DNA of 64,000 bases. Origin: Acidimicrobiia bacterium. GTDB lineage: Bacteria; Actinomycetota; Acidimicrobiia; Acidimicrobiales; Aldehydirespiratoraceae. This document shows, piece after piece, positions 51,449-59,594 of this stretch (its first letter is position 1; each line of letters opens with the position of its first letter). The stretch is from positions 65,538 to 129,537 of the forward strand of contig JAJEHD010000015.1 in NCBI GenBank assembly GCA_022819505.1, in the 5' to 3' direction. The translations under genes and the position numbers were made by a program. A model generated the notes under the pieces. It did no database searches and was not told the origin of the DNA. It worked only from the letters and a program-made list of their open reading frames with translations.

Positions 51449-52009
51449 GTGGCCGTCACACCCTGCCCCGCCGAGGACGGATCGAGCCCGGTCCGCCGCG
51501 AGTTCTCCGAGCCGCCGCCGATGTGCATCGACGCCACCAAGCGGTACACCGCGACGATGGACACCTCTATGGGGACGATCACCATCGCCCTCGACGCGGC
51601 GACCGCTCCGCTCACCGTCAACAACTTCGTGGTGCTTTCCCGGTACCACTATTTCGACGGCGTGATCTTCCACCGGATCATCAACGGCTTCGTCTGTCAG
51701 GGCGGCGATCCCACCGGCACCGGCCGAGGCGGCCCCGGTTACCGCTTCGCCGACGAGCTGCCCAAGCCGGGCCGCTACGAGATCGGCTCGCTGGCCATGG
51801 CCAATGCTGGCCCCAACACCAACGGCAGCCAGTTCTTCCTCATCAGCGGCCCGAACGGCGCCGGGCTGCCGCCCCAGTACTCGCTGTTCGGCAAGGTCGT
51901 CTCGGGGCTCGATGTGGTGGACGCGATGCAGCGGGTCGACACCGACCACAACGACCGCCCGCTCACCGACGTGACGATCAACTCGGTGACGATCACCGAG
52001 TCGGACTGA
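51449..52009 (+). CDS. Cyclophilin-type peptidyl-prolyl cis-trans isomerase
   Basis: A 186-residue single-domain cyclophilin. YTATMDTSMGTITIALDA opens the barrel; catalytic FHRIINGFVCQGGDPTGTG contains the conserved Phe-His-Arg; MANAGPNTNGSQFF completes the site, with the usual Trp replaced by Tyr in the PPQYSLFGKV segment. No signal peptide, so cytoplasmic. I chose the GTG at 51449, as CGAGGAG lies about 7 bases upstream; the longer frame overlaps the promoter region of the divergent gene. Confidence 0.94.
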   Translation: MAVTPCPAEDGSSPVRREFSEPPPMCIDATKRYTATMDTSMGTITIALDAATAPLTVNNFVVLSRYHYFDGVIFHRIINGFVCQGGDPTGTGRGGPGYRFADELPKPGRYEIGSLAMANAGPNTNGSQFFLISGPNGAGLPPQYSLFGKVVSGLDVVDAMQRVDTDHNDRPLTDVTINSVTITESD

Positions 52010-52060
52010 GTCGGGACTGGGTAGCGTCAACAGTCCCCCGGGGAACGGGAGCAGGCAGGC

Positions 52061-52912
52061 ATGGAGATCAGCACAGTCGGTGTGATCGGCGTCGGGACCA
52101 TGGGCAGCGGGGTCGTGGAGGTCGCGGCCCGCAGCGGCCTTCAGGTCGTGGCCCGCGAGGCGACGCCCGAGTTGGTGGAGGCCGGCCGTGGCCGGGTGGA
52201 GAAGTCGATGGACCGGGGCGTCGCCCGGGGCAAGCTCGACGAGGCCGCCCGCGACGCCGCGTCCGCGGCCATCGCCTGGACCACCGACCTGGACGACCTG
52301 GCCGGCTGCGACCTGGTGCTGGAGGCGGTCCCCGAGAGACTCCCGCTGAAGCTGGAGATCTTCGGCGTGCTCGATCGGGTGCTGGACCCGTCGGCGATCA
52401 TGGCCACCAACACGTCGTCGATACCCATCATCGACGTGGCCATGGGCACGTCCCGCCCCGAGCAGGTGCTGGGCATGCACTTCTTCAACCCGGCCACGGT
52501 GATGAAGCTGGTCGAGGTGATCAGCACCCAGCTCACCGCGCCGGAGGTGACCGAGGCGGCTACCGCCTTCGCCACCGACACCCTCGGCAAGCGGGTGGTG
52601 CCCGCGCCGGACCGGGCCGGTTTCGTGGTCAACAAGCTGCTGATCCCCTACGTCTGCCAGGCCATCGAGATGTACGAGTCGGGCCACGCTTCGGCCGGCG
52701 ACATCGACGACGCCATGAAGCTGGGAGCCGGGCATCCCATGGGTCCGTTGACGCTGGCCGACCTGATCGGGCTGGACGTGTGCCTGTTCACGGCCGAGTC
52801 GCTGTACGCGGAGTACGCCGAGCGCTTCTACGCGCCGCCGCCGCTACTGCGCCGCATGGTGGCCGCGGGCCGGCTGGGACGCAAGACCGGCCAAGGCTTC
52901 TACGAGTACTGA
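52061..52912 (+). CDS. 3-hydroxyacyl-CoA / 3-hydroxybutyryl-CoA dehydrogenase
   Basis: A 283-residue two-domain NAD-dependent dehydrogenase. The Rossmann motif GVIGVGTMGSGV is at the N-terminus, MATNTSSIPI and GMHFFNPATVMKLVEV (catalytic His) follow, and the C-terminal helical domain begins FVVNKLLIPYV and ends GRKTGQGFYEY. It oxidises the L-3-hydroxyacyl-CoA in beta-oxidation or reduces acetoacetyl-CoA. ATG start with GGGAAC/GGGAGC upstream. It follows the cyclophilin gene by 51 bases and could be cotranscribed. Confidence 0.94.
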   Translation: MEISTVGVIGVGTMGSGVVEVAARSGLQVVAREATPELVEAGRGRVEKSMDRGVARGKLDEAARDAASAAIAWTTDLDDLAGCDLVLEAVPERLPLKLEIFGVLDRVLDPSAIMATNTSSIPIIDVAMGTSRPEQVLGMHFFNPATVMKLVEVISTQLTAPEVTEAATAFATDTLGKRVVPAPDRAGFVVNKLLIPYVCQAIEMYESGHASAGDIDDAMKLGAGHPMGPLTLADLIGLDVCLFTAESLYAEYAERFYAPPPLLRRMVAAGRLGRKTGQGFYEY

Positions 52913-52951
52913 GCCGCGCCTAGGACTGCACCCTGCACCAACTTCCGGCGG

Positions 52952-53338
52952 TCAAGGGGAACTATCCCCCACAACCTCCGGAAGGTCGCTCCACCAGCGG
53001 GCGGCGGCGGCCCGGGCCTCGGTCTCGAAGGAGATGGCCTCGTAGGCCTGCCGGTGGCTGCGCAGCCGCCAGAGGTTGACGAAGTACTCCCTCACGTACC
53101 GCCGCAGGAATCGCACCGCGCCCGACTCGGCGTACTGCTCGACGTGGACCAGTTCATGGGCGAGCAGCACCCGCCGGCCGGAGCGGTCGTCGTCGCGGAG
53201 CACAAGGATGAGCCGTCCCAGGGTCATGCCGTGCATTCCGGGTGACAGCACAGGAACCTTCTGCACCCGGGCCCGGCGGGCCAGGTCGGCTGACACGAGG
53301 TCGTAGCCGGCGATCTCCTGCGGGGTGAGCCTCCTCAT
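52952..53338 (-). CDS. Small HExxH zinc-metallopeptidase-like protein (DUF4157-like)
   Basis: A 128-residue protein containing LLAHELVHVEQYAES, a classic HExxH zinc site with a following Gln-Tyr, and an aromatic, Arg-rich helix (RFLRRYVREYFVNLWRLRSH). The catalytic third ligand may be the Glu in FETEARAA. This is the core of DUF4157-type proteins, some linked to toxin delivery and others of unknown role. The ATG overlaps the HAD phosphatase stop (ATGA). No signal peptide visible. Whether it is an active protease is unknown. Confidence 0.78.
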   Translation of the reverse strand: MRRLTPQEIAGYDLVSADLARRARVQKVPVLSPGMHGMTLGRLILVLRDDDRSGRRVLLAHELVHVEQYAESGAVRFLRRYVREYFVNLWRLRSHRQAYEAISFETEARAAAARWWSDLPEVVGDSSP

Positions 53339-54111
53339 GCCGGGTGGACGCCGTACCGTCCCCCGGTGCCGGCCGGGCCGGCCATGCCGGCACCCAGCTC
53401 GCCGCCCGGGGCCCAGTTCATCAGCAGCTGCGGCAGGTCCCGAAGGGCCTCCAGGGTTGGCACCTCCACGTCGTGACCGTCGTGTTCGTTCTCGTGTCGC
53501 CAGGTGATCGGGTAGGGCACATGCACCGCTGTCCCGCCCAACTCCAGTACCGGCAGCACGTCGGATCGCAGTGAGTTGCCGACCATCACGAACCGGGCCG
53601 GGTCGATCCCGTGACGCTCCAGCAGCTCGCCGTAGACGGTTGCGTCCTTGTCGGCCACCACCTCGACCCGCCAGAACCGCTCGGCCAGGCCGCTAGCGGC
53701 CACCTTGGCCAGCTGGTCGTGCACGTCGCCCTTGGTGATGACCATCAGCCGGTGGTGCCCGAGGGCGTCGAGCACCTCCTCCACGCCGTCTATCAGCTCG
53801 ACAGGCCGGTCGAGCAGGCGCTTGCCATAGCCGATGATCGTGGTGATGCGGTCGGCGTCGACCTCGCCCCCGCTGATGCGCACGGCTGCCTCGATCATCG
53901 ACAGCGTGAACGACTTCACGCCGTAGCCGAAGCGGGGAAGGTTCGCCATCTGGACCTCGTGCAGCCCGTCGTCCACGGTGGCGGCGTCGGCCCACGGCGA
54001 CAGCAGTTCCTCGTACTCGTTGTGCACGTCCAGGAAAAGGTCCTCGTTGTGCCAGAGCGTGTCGTCGGCATCGAAGGCGACGGTCAGCGGCTGGTGAACG
54101 TCCCCGGTCAC
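53335..54111 (-). CDS. HAD-superfamily hydrolase (phosphatase)
   Basis: A 258-residue HAD hydrolase. Motif I is AFDADDTLWHN (nucleophile Asp about residue 14), motif II VITKGD, motif III Lys in ADKDATVY, and motif IV VGNSLRSDV. The cap between motifs I and II is helical. The substrate is unknown; length and the DADDTLWHNE start resemble YfnB-type small-molecule phosphatases. GTG start, 4-base overlap with the downstream HExxH gene. A Gly/Pro-rich, probably disordered C-terminal tail (about 232-258) is unusual for the family. Confidence 0.9.
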   Translation of the reverse strand: MTGDVHQPLTVAFDADDTLWHNEDLFLDVHNEYEELLSPWADAATVDDGLHEVQMANLPRFGYGVKSFTLSMIEAAVRISGGEVDADRITTIIGYGKRLLDRPVELIDGVEEVLDALGHHRLMVITKGDVHDQLAKVAASGLAERFWRVEVVADKDATVYGELLERHGIDPARFVMVGNSLRSDVLPVLELGGTAVHVPYPITWRHENEHDGHDVEVPTLEALRDLPQLLMNWAPGGELGAGMAGPAGTGGRYGVHPA

Positions 54112-54182
54112 GGCAGCGATCCTACGGCCGCTGAACGACCCGCGAATGACAGGGATGGCGGCTCAGTGGGCATGATGTAGCC

Positions 54183-55745
54183 ATGCGCACCCTGTCGAGG
54201 CCGGCCCAGTTGGGTCTGGCCTTCGCGGCTGCCTTCGTGGTGATCCTGGCCGCCTTCTTGCTGTGGGCGCCCCGAGTGGACCGGGGCGAGCCCGACGAGA
54301 CCGACCTCGCGCTGGCGGCCGCGGCCACTTCCACCACCACGACGACCACCACAACCACCACCACGACAACCACCACCACGACGACGACCACGACCGTGCC
54401 GCCCTTCGAGGGCTGGGTCGACCCCGAGACCTCCGGCCAACCTTGGGGCGAGACCGTGGAGGGGCTGCTCACGTTCAGGGGCAACCCGACCCGCACCTAC
54501 TACGGCAGGGGGCCGGTGCCATCGGCTCCGCAGGAGGCCTGGCACTTCCCGCGCGGCGAGCGGATGTGCTCGCTGTCATCGGTCGGCGGCGAGCCCCGGG
54601 AGTGGTGCGGAATGGGGTGGACGGGCCAGCCCGCCATCTTCGAGCGCGACGGCCGCACCTGGGTGGTATTCGGCGCTTTCAGCAGCAGCGTCCACTTCCT
54701 CGACGCCGACACCGGCGAACGCCTGCTGCCCGATTTCCCCACCGGCGACATCATCAAAGGGTCGGTGACCATCGACCCCGACGGCTACCCGCTGGCGTAC
54801 ATCGGCAGCCGGGACAACCGCTACCGGGTGATCGCCTTCGACGGCGGAGCGCCCCGGGAGCTCTGGTCGCTCGGTGCCTACGACCTGGCTCCCATCATGT
54901 GGAACGACGACTGGGACGGCGCCGGGTTGGTGATCGACGACTACCTGTTCATCGGCGGCGAGAACTCCCGGATCCACATCGTGAGGCTCAACCGGGGCTA
55001 CGGCGACGACGGGCTGGTGACCGCCGACCCGCAGGTGGTGTTCCATGCGCCCGGCTGGGACGACGAGCTGCTGGCCGCGGTCGGCCGGGAGCTGTCGATC
55101 GAGAACTCGGTGGCCATCAGCGGCGACACCTTGTACTTCGCCAACTCGGGCGGCCTGGTCCAGGGCTGGGACATCTCCGGGCTTCGGGACAACCCCGCCG
55201 CGGTCCCTGGGCGGGTTTTCCGCTTCTGGACCGGCGACGACACCGACGCCTCACTGGTGATCGACGCCGAGGGAATGATCTATGCCGGCGTCGAGTACCA
55301 GCGGGGGACGGCCCGCTCCCACGAGGTCGGCCAGATCATCAAGCTCGACCCGAGCCGGCCCGACGATCCGCTGGTGTGGGGCGTGGACGTGCGGGGCGCT
55401 CTGGACGGGTCGGGGGTATGGGCAACGCCGGGGCTGCACCGCGACGTGCTGATCGTGCCCACCCACACCGGTCACGTCTACGGGGTGGACACCGCCACCG
55501 GGGAGATCCGCTGGACCAAGAAACTGCCCGGCCCCACCTGGCCCAGCCCCGCCATAGTCGACGACGTCTGGATACAGGGTGACTGCGGCGGCGGTCTCTA
55601 CGCCTTCGACGTGAGCGACACCACCGTGGAGCCGCCCGAGCTGTGGAGCATCTCGCTGGGTGCCTGCATCGAGTCCACCCCCGCGGTGTGGGACGGCCTG
55701 ATCGTGGTCGGCACCAAAGGCGGCTACATCCACGCCCTCCGCTAG
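54183..55745 (+). CDS. Membrane-anchored PQQ-like beta-propeller protein with poly-Thr stalk
   Basis: A 520-residue protein. One membrane helix at about residues 10-29, a short acidic segment, an uninterrupted run of 21 Thr (residues 51-71), then an extracellular beta-propeller (about 85-520) built from PQQ/WD-like blades such as IYAGVEYQRGTA, VYGVDTATGEIRW and LYAFDVSDTTVE. It probably binds or senses something at the cell surface; no catalytic motif is evident. The Thr run is likely an O-glycosylated, extended spacer through the envelope. ATG start; divergent from the HAD gene. Confidence 0.88.
   Translation: MRTLSRPAQLGLAFAAAFVVILAAFLLWAPRVDRGEPDETDLALAAAATSTTTTTTTTTTTTTTTTTTTTTVPPFEGWVDPETSGQPWGETVEGLLTFRGNPTRTYYGRGPVPSAPQEAWHFPRGERMCSLSSVGGEPREWCGMGWTGQPAIFERDGRTWVVFGAFSSSVHFLDADTGERLLPDFPTGDIIKGSVTIDPDGYPLAYIGSRDNRYRVIAFDGGAPRELWSLGAYDLAPIMWNDDWDGAGLVIDDYLFIGGENSRIHIVRLNRGYGDDGLVTADPQVVFHAPGWDDELLAAVGRELSIENSVAISGDTLYFANSGGLVQGWDISGLRDNPAAVPGRVFRFWTGDDTDASLVIDAEGMIYAGVEYQRGTARSHEVGQIIKLDPSRPDDPLVWGVDVRGALDGSGVWATPGLHRDVLIVPTHTGHVYGVDTATGEIRWTKKLPGPTWPSPAIVDDVWIQGDCGGGLYAFDVSDTTVEPPELWSISLGACIESTPAVWDGLIVVGTKGGYIHALR
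54333..54395 (+). repeat. Poly-threonine codon tract (21 ACN codons)
   Basis: Twenty-one consecutive ACC/ACG/ACA codons inside the propeller gene. The codons are mixed rather than one repeated triplet, so the tract is kept by selection on the protein and less prone to slippage. Confidence 0.95.
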
Positions 55746-55752
55746 CGGGCGG

Positions 55753-58050
55753 TCACCCTCCCGCCTCTGGCATCGGCGTCGGCTGGGCTTCGCGTAGGGC
55801 GCGCCAGATTCGTTGGGGGGTGGCCGGCATGTCTATGTGGTCGATGCCGAGGTGGGCCACGGCGTCGTGGATGGCGTTGTGGATGGCCGCACCCGCGCCG
55901 GTGGTGCCGGACTCCCCGATGCCTTTAGCACCCAGCGGGTTGAGCGGGGTAGGCGTCTGCATTCCCACGAGGTTGAGGCTGGGCAGATCCGGGGCCGATA
56001 TCGCCGGATAGTCGACGAGGTTGGTGGCCAGCGGGTTGCCGTCGGGGTCGTAGACCATGTCCTCCAGCAGCACCTGCGCGGCGCCCTGGGCGATGCCTCC
56101 ATGGATCTGACCCTCGGCGATCAGCGGGTTGATCAGCGTGCCGGCGTCGTCGCAGGCGGTCAGGCTTCGCAGCACCGTCTCGCCCGTGCGGGAGTCGACC
56201 TCCACCGCGGCCACATGGCAGCCGAACGAGTAGGTGCTGCCGTCCTGAACCAGGTCCGAGGCCGCCCCCAACGGGGACTCCCCTGCCCTAGCGACCTCGG
56301 ATGCGATCTCGGCCCACGACATCCGCGGCCTTGGTGAGCCCACCACATGAAACATCCCTGAGGCGGTGTCGAGCACCAGGTCGGCGTCGGCCGCCTCCAG
56401 CAGGGTTGCCGCCCGGCCGCGGGCCAGTTCCACCAGCTTCCGGGCGGCCGTCAGCACAGCCGAGCCGGCCAGCTGCGCCGAGCGTGACGCGGCCGTCAGC
56501 CCGCTGGAGGAGATCTCGGCCGTGTCGCCGGAGACCACCCTGATGCGGTCCATCGCCACACCGGTCGCCTCGGATGCGATCATCGCCCAGCAGGTGTCGT
56601 GGCCCTGCCCGAACGCGGTGGCTCCGGTTCGGACCACCAGCGACCCGTCGGCGGCAAGCTCGATCTCGCCCAGCTCGCTGGGCCCCATCGACGTACTCTC
56701 CACGTAGGAGGCGACGCCCACCCCGAGCAGTACCGGGTCGCCGTCGGATCGGCGGCGGGACTGCTCGGCCCGGAGCGCGCCGTATCGGGCCTCGCCAAGC
56801 GCGGTGTCGAGCGCGGCCTCGTAGTCGCCGCTGTCGTAAGTGCTTCCCGAAGGGGCTTCGAACGGGAACTGATCGCGTCTCACGAAGTTCAGGCGGCGCA
56901 CGTTGGTGGGATCCCTGCCGACCTGCGCCGCAAACCGGTCGACGGCCCGCTCCAGCGAGAACGCCACGTCGGGCCGGCCCGCGCCTCGGTAGGCGGCGAC
57001 CGGCGCGGTGTTGGTCACGTAGCTGCGGCCCCGGATCGACGCGGCCGCGATGTCGTAGCTGCCGGTGAACACCGCACTGCTGAGGGTGGGAATGAAGGCG
57101 CCGATGATCGGGTATGCGCCTGCGTCTTGAACGAGATCGAGCTCACAATGAGTGATACGGCCCCCGCGGGTTCCGCCCAGACGCAGCCGATGGCGCTGCG
57201 CACGGCCGTGCACGGACGACATGAGGTTCTCGGCCCGGGACTCCGTCCACACCACCGGACGCCCCACCTCGCGGCTCAGCACAGCCACCAGGAGTTCCTC
57301 GGGTGTGGGCTGTCCTTTGGCGCCGAAGCCGCCGCCGACATCGGGCACGATCACCCTGACCGCGTCCGGGTCGAGCCCGCAGACGAGGGCTAGCGCGTCC
57401 CGGACCCGGTGCGGGGCCTGGGTGGACGCGTAGAAGGTGAGGCGGCTGCCGTCCGCGGACCATTCGGCCGCGGCCGAGCGGGGCTCCATCGGAACGGCTG
57501 CCAGACGCTGGCTGACCAACGAGACGTCGACGGTGACCTCACATCCGGAGAAGTCCAGCCCGGCGCTGGCTGCGTCAGTGACCGGCAGCTCGAACGCGAG
57601 GTTGGTGCCGGCGGCGTCGTGGACGAGCGTGCCGGCTGCGGCCGCGTCGGCCAGCGATACCACCGGTTTCTGCGGATCAATGTCGACGACTACCAGCTCG
57701 GCCGCGTCGGCCGCAGCCGCGGCGGTGTCGGCCACCACCACCGCTACCGGCTCGCCCGCGAAGCGGACGGTGTCGCGGACCAGCAACGGTCGGCCCATCA
57801 GCTGGTTGACGACCGGGATCGGCGTCAGGTCGGGCAGTTCGAGGTCGGCCGCGGTGAACACACCGTGCACGCCGGGCTGGGCGCGGGCATCGGCCGTGTC
57901 CACGCCAAGAAGGCGCCCACGGGCCGCGGTCGAACGAATGAAGCACACGCGGGCTGCGCCGTCGAATCGCAGGTCGGCCACGTAGCGGGCCCCGCCGGTG
58001 AGCATCCGGGGGTCTTCGGCGCGCAGCACCCTGTTCCCGAGCACGCTCAC
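55753..58050 (-). CDS. Molybdenum hydroxylase large subunit (xanthine dehydrogenase/CoxL-like, form II)
   Basis: A 765-residue molybdopterin-binding subunit. VLRAEDPRMLTGGARYVADL opens it, VGGGFGAKG and the active-site loop VAAYRGAGRPD are mid-protein, and AKGIGESGTTGAGAA carries the catalytic Glu near the C-terminus. The loop is AYRGAGR rather than AYxCSFR, so it is not a true CO dehydrogenase but an aldehyde/purine/aromatic-type hydroxylase. I chose the GTG at 58050, as AGGAGGTG is 6 bases upstream. The iron-sulfur and FAD subunits are not encoded next to it. A long dyad lies in its promoter region. Confidence 0.9.
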   Translation of the reverse strand: MSVLGNRVLRAEDPRMLTGGARYVADLRFDGAARVCFIRSTAARGRLLGVDTADARAQPGVHGVFTAADLELPDLTPIPVVNQLMGRPLLVRDTVRFAGEPVAVVVADTAAAAADAAELVVVDIDPQKPVVSLADAAAAGTLVHDAAGTNLAFELPVTDAASAGLDFSGCEVTVDVSLVSQRLAAVPMEPRSAAAEWSADGSRLTFYASTQAPHRVRDALALVCGLDPDAVRVIVPDVGGGFGAKGQPTPEELLVAVLSREVGRPVVWTESRAENLMSSVHGRAQRHRLRLGGTRGGRITHCELDLVQDAGAYPIIGAFIPTLSSAVFTGSYDIAAASIRGRSYVTNTAPVAAYRGAGRPDVAFSLERAVDRFAAQVGRDPTNVRRLNFVRRDQFPFEAPSGSTYDSGDYEAALDTALGEARYGALRAEQSRRRSDGDPVLLGVGVASYVESTSMGPSELGEIELAADGSLVVRTGATAFGQGHDTCWAMIASEATGVAMDRIRVVSGDTAEISSSGLTAASRSAQLAGSAVLTAARKLVELARGRAATLLEAADADLVLDTASGMFHVVGSPRPRMSWAEIASEVARAGESPLGAASDLVQDGSTYSFGCHVAAVEVDSRTGETVLRSLTACDDAGTLINPLIAEGQIHGGIAQGAAQVLLEDMVYDPDGNPLATNLVDYPAISAPDLPSLNLVGMQTPTPLNPLGAKGIGESGTTGAGAAIHNAIHDAVAHLGIDHIDMPATPQRIWRALREAQPTPMPEAGG

Positions 58051-58081
58051 GTCACCACCTCCTGCCCCGCTGACCATTCTT

Positions 58082-58118
58082 GATGTAGTTGACCCTCGGT
58101 GATGAGGACAACTGCATT
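58082..58118 (-). promoter_or_regulatory. Extended inverted repeat overlapping a probable promoter of the molybdenum hydroxylase gene
   Basis: The arms GATGTAGTTG (58082-58091) and CAACTGCATT (58109-58118) match at 8 of 10 positions when inverted, with a shorter inner CTC/GAG pair. On the minus strand TTGTCC at 58111-58106 and TACATC 18 bases downstream could be the promoter boxes. It is a plausible operator, 32 bases before the GTG at 58050. Confidence 0.45.
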
Positions 58119-58135
58119 AAGAATGTCCGGAGACC

Positions 58136-59530
58136 TCACGCCCGGCGCCAGATCGGGCCGGCCGGAGTGTCCTCCACGACGACGCCCATCGCTGCCAGCT
58201 CGTCTCGCAAGCCGTCCGCGGCGGACCAGTCCTTCGCCTCCCTGGCCGCTTGACGCTTGGAGACTAGGCCTACTATGACGGCGTCTCCGTCGCCGGCTCC
58301 GTGCTCAGCCGCGTCGACGGCCACTCCGAGCGCTCCCGCCAGCTCAACGACGGTGGCCACCAGCGTCGGCGCGTCCTCGGCGCTCCCGTCGAGGGCGGCA
58401 TTGGCCCGATGCAGCGTGTCGAAGATGACCGCAACCGCTTCGGGGGTACCGATGTCGTTGTCCATGGCAGTGCGGAACGCGCCGGCCGCGGCCTCGTCGC
58501 GCCGGCCGGTGCCCTGGTCGTGGTCGGCGCCGGCGGCCTTCGCACGGCGAGCCAGGGCGTCGAGGCGCTGTACTGCCGTGCGCGCTGAGGCCATCAGCTC
58601 GGGGTTGACCTCCATGGTCTTGCGGTAGTGAGTTTGGAGCACCAGCAGGCGGAAGGCCCGGCCGTTGAGGGGGTGCTCGTCGAGCATCTCGACCACCGTG
58701 CGGTAGTTGCCCAGCGACTTCGACATCTTGGTGCCCTCGATGTTGAGCATGGCGTTGTGCACCCAGTGTCGGGCGAAGCTCCTACCCACGGCCAGGGCCT
58801 CGGCCCGCTCGTTGGTGTGGTGGGGGAACACCAGGTCGTTGCCGCCGCCGTGAATGTCGAAGTCGTCGCCGAGGATGCCGAGGCTCATGGCCACACACTC
58901 GATGTGCCATCCCGGCCGGCCCGGCCCCCACGGCGACGGCCACGACGGCTCGTCGGGCTTGGCCGCCTTCCACAGCGCGAAGTCGAGGGGGTCCTCCTTG
59001 TCCTCGTCAACCTCGACCCTGGCCCCGGCCGAGGCCCGCAGGTCGTCAAGGCCGCGGTGCACAAGGTCGCCGTACCGGGGCACGCTGCCCACCCTCAGGT
59101 AGACCCCGGTACCGGTGGTGTATGCGGCGCCGGCGGCCATGATCCGAGTGACGAAGTCGACCATCTCGGCGACCCACTCGGTGGCCCGGGGCCGGTCGTG
59201 GGGATCGAGCACGTCGAGCCTGGCCATGGCGTCGATGTAGACGTCCTCCCACTCGACGGCCACCTCGCTCTCGGTGCGGCCCTCGTCGCGGGCCCGGTTG
59301 ATGATGTTGTCGTCGATGTCGGTGATGTTGGCCACATGGCGCACGTCGAGGCCCCGCCACTCCAGGTAGCGACGCAGCACGTCGTAGGTGAGGGCCGAGC
59401 GGGCGTGGCCGAGGTGGGGATGGTCGTAGACGGTCGGCCCACAGGCGTACAGCGCCACCTTGCCCGGTTCGCGGGTCGCCAGTGGGCGCACCTCGCCCGT
59501 GAGGGTGTCGTACAGCTCAATGCCGGTCAT
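58136..59530 (-). CDS. cysS: Cysteinyl-tRNA synthetase
   Basis: A 464-residue class I synthetase. The zinc-binding Cys and HIGH-type motif are in YACGPTVYDHPHLGHARS (about residues 27-44), ITDIDDNIINRA, GWHIECVAM, HGGGNDLVFPHH and the second signature KMSKSLGN. The C-terminal anticodon-binding region ends DGLRDELAAMGVVVEDTP. It charges tRNA-Cys. Directly next to its paralogue mshC on the same strand (64 bases apart), with which it is easily confused; CGPTVYD and the normal length decide. Confidence 0.95.
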   Translation of the reverse strand: MTGIELYDTLTGEVRPLATREPGKVALYACGPTVYDHPHLGHARSALTYDVLRRYLEWRGLDVRHVANITDIDDNIINRARDEGRTESEVAVEWEDVYIDAMARLDVLDPHDRPRATEWVAEMVDFVTRIMAAGAAYTTGTGVYLRVGSVPRYGDLVHRGLDDLRASAGARVEVDEDKEDPLDFALWKAAKPDEPSWPSPWGPGRPGWHIECVAMSLGILGDDFDIHGGGNDLVFPHHTNERAEALAVGRSFARHWVHNAMLNIEGTKMSKSLGNYRTVVEMLDEHPLNGRAFRLLVLQTHYRKTMEVNPELMASARTAVQRLDALARRAKAAGADHDQGTGRRDEAAAGAFRTAMDNDIGTPEAVAVIFDTLHRANAALDGSAEDAPTLVATVVELAGALGVAVDAAEHGAGDGDAVIVGLVSKRQAAREAKDWSAADGLRDELAAMGVVVEDTPAGPIWRRA

Positions 59531-59594
59531 GTCGGCAAGCCGGTAGCGCGTCCGGGGGAACGCGCCTCAGTGGCGACGATGTCGCACAACTCGA

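Noticed and set aside
54333..54395. CRISPR-like or microsatellite repeat
   Set aside because: It is an in-frame run of mixed threonine codons within a gene, with no spacer structure.
55753..58050. Carbon monoxide dehydrogenase large subunit
   Set aside because: The active-site loop is AYRGAGR, not the AYxCSFR of true CoxL, and coxM and coxS are absent.
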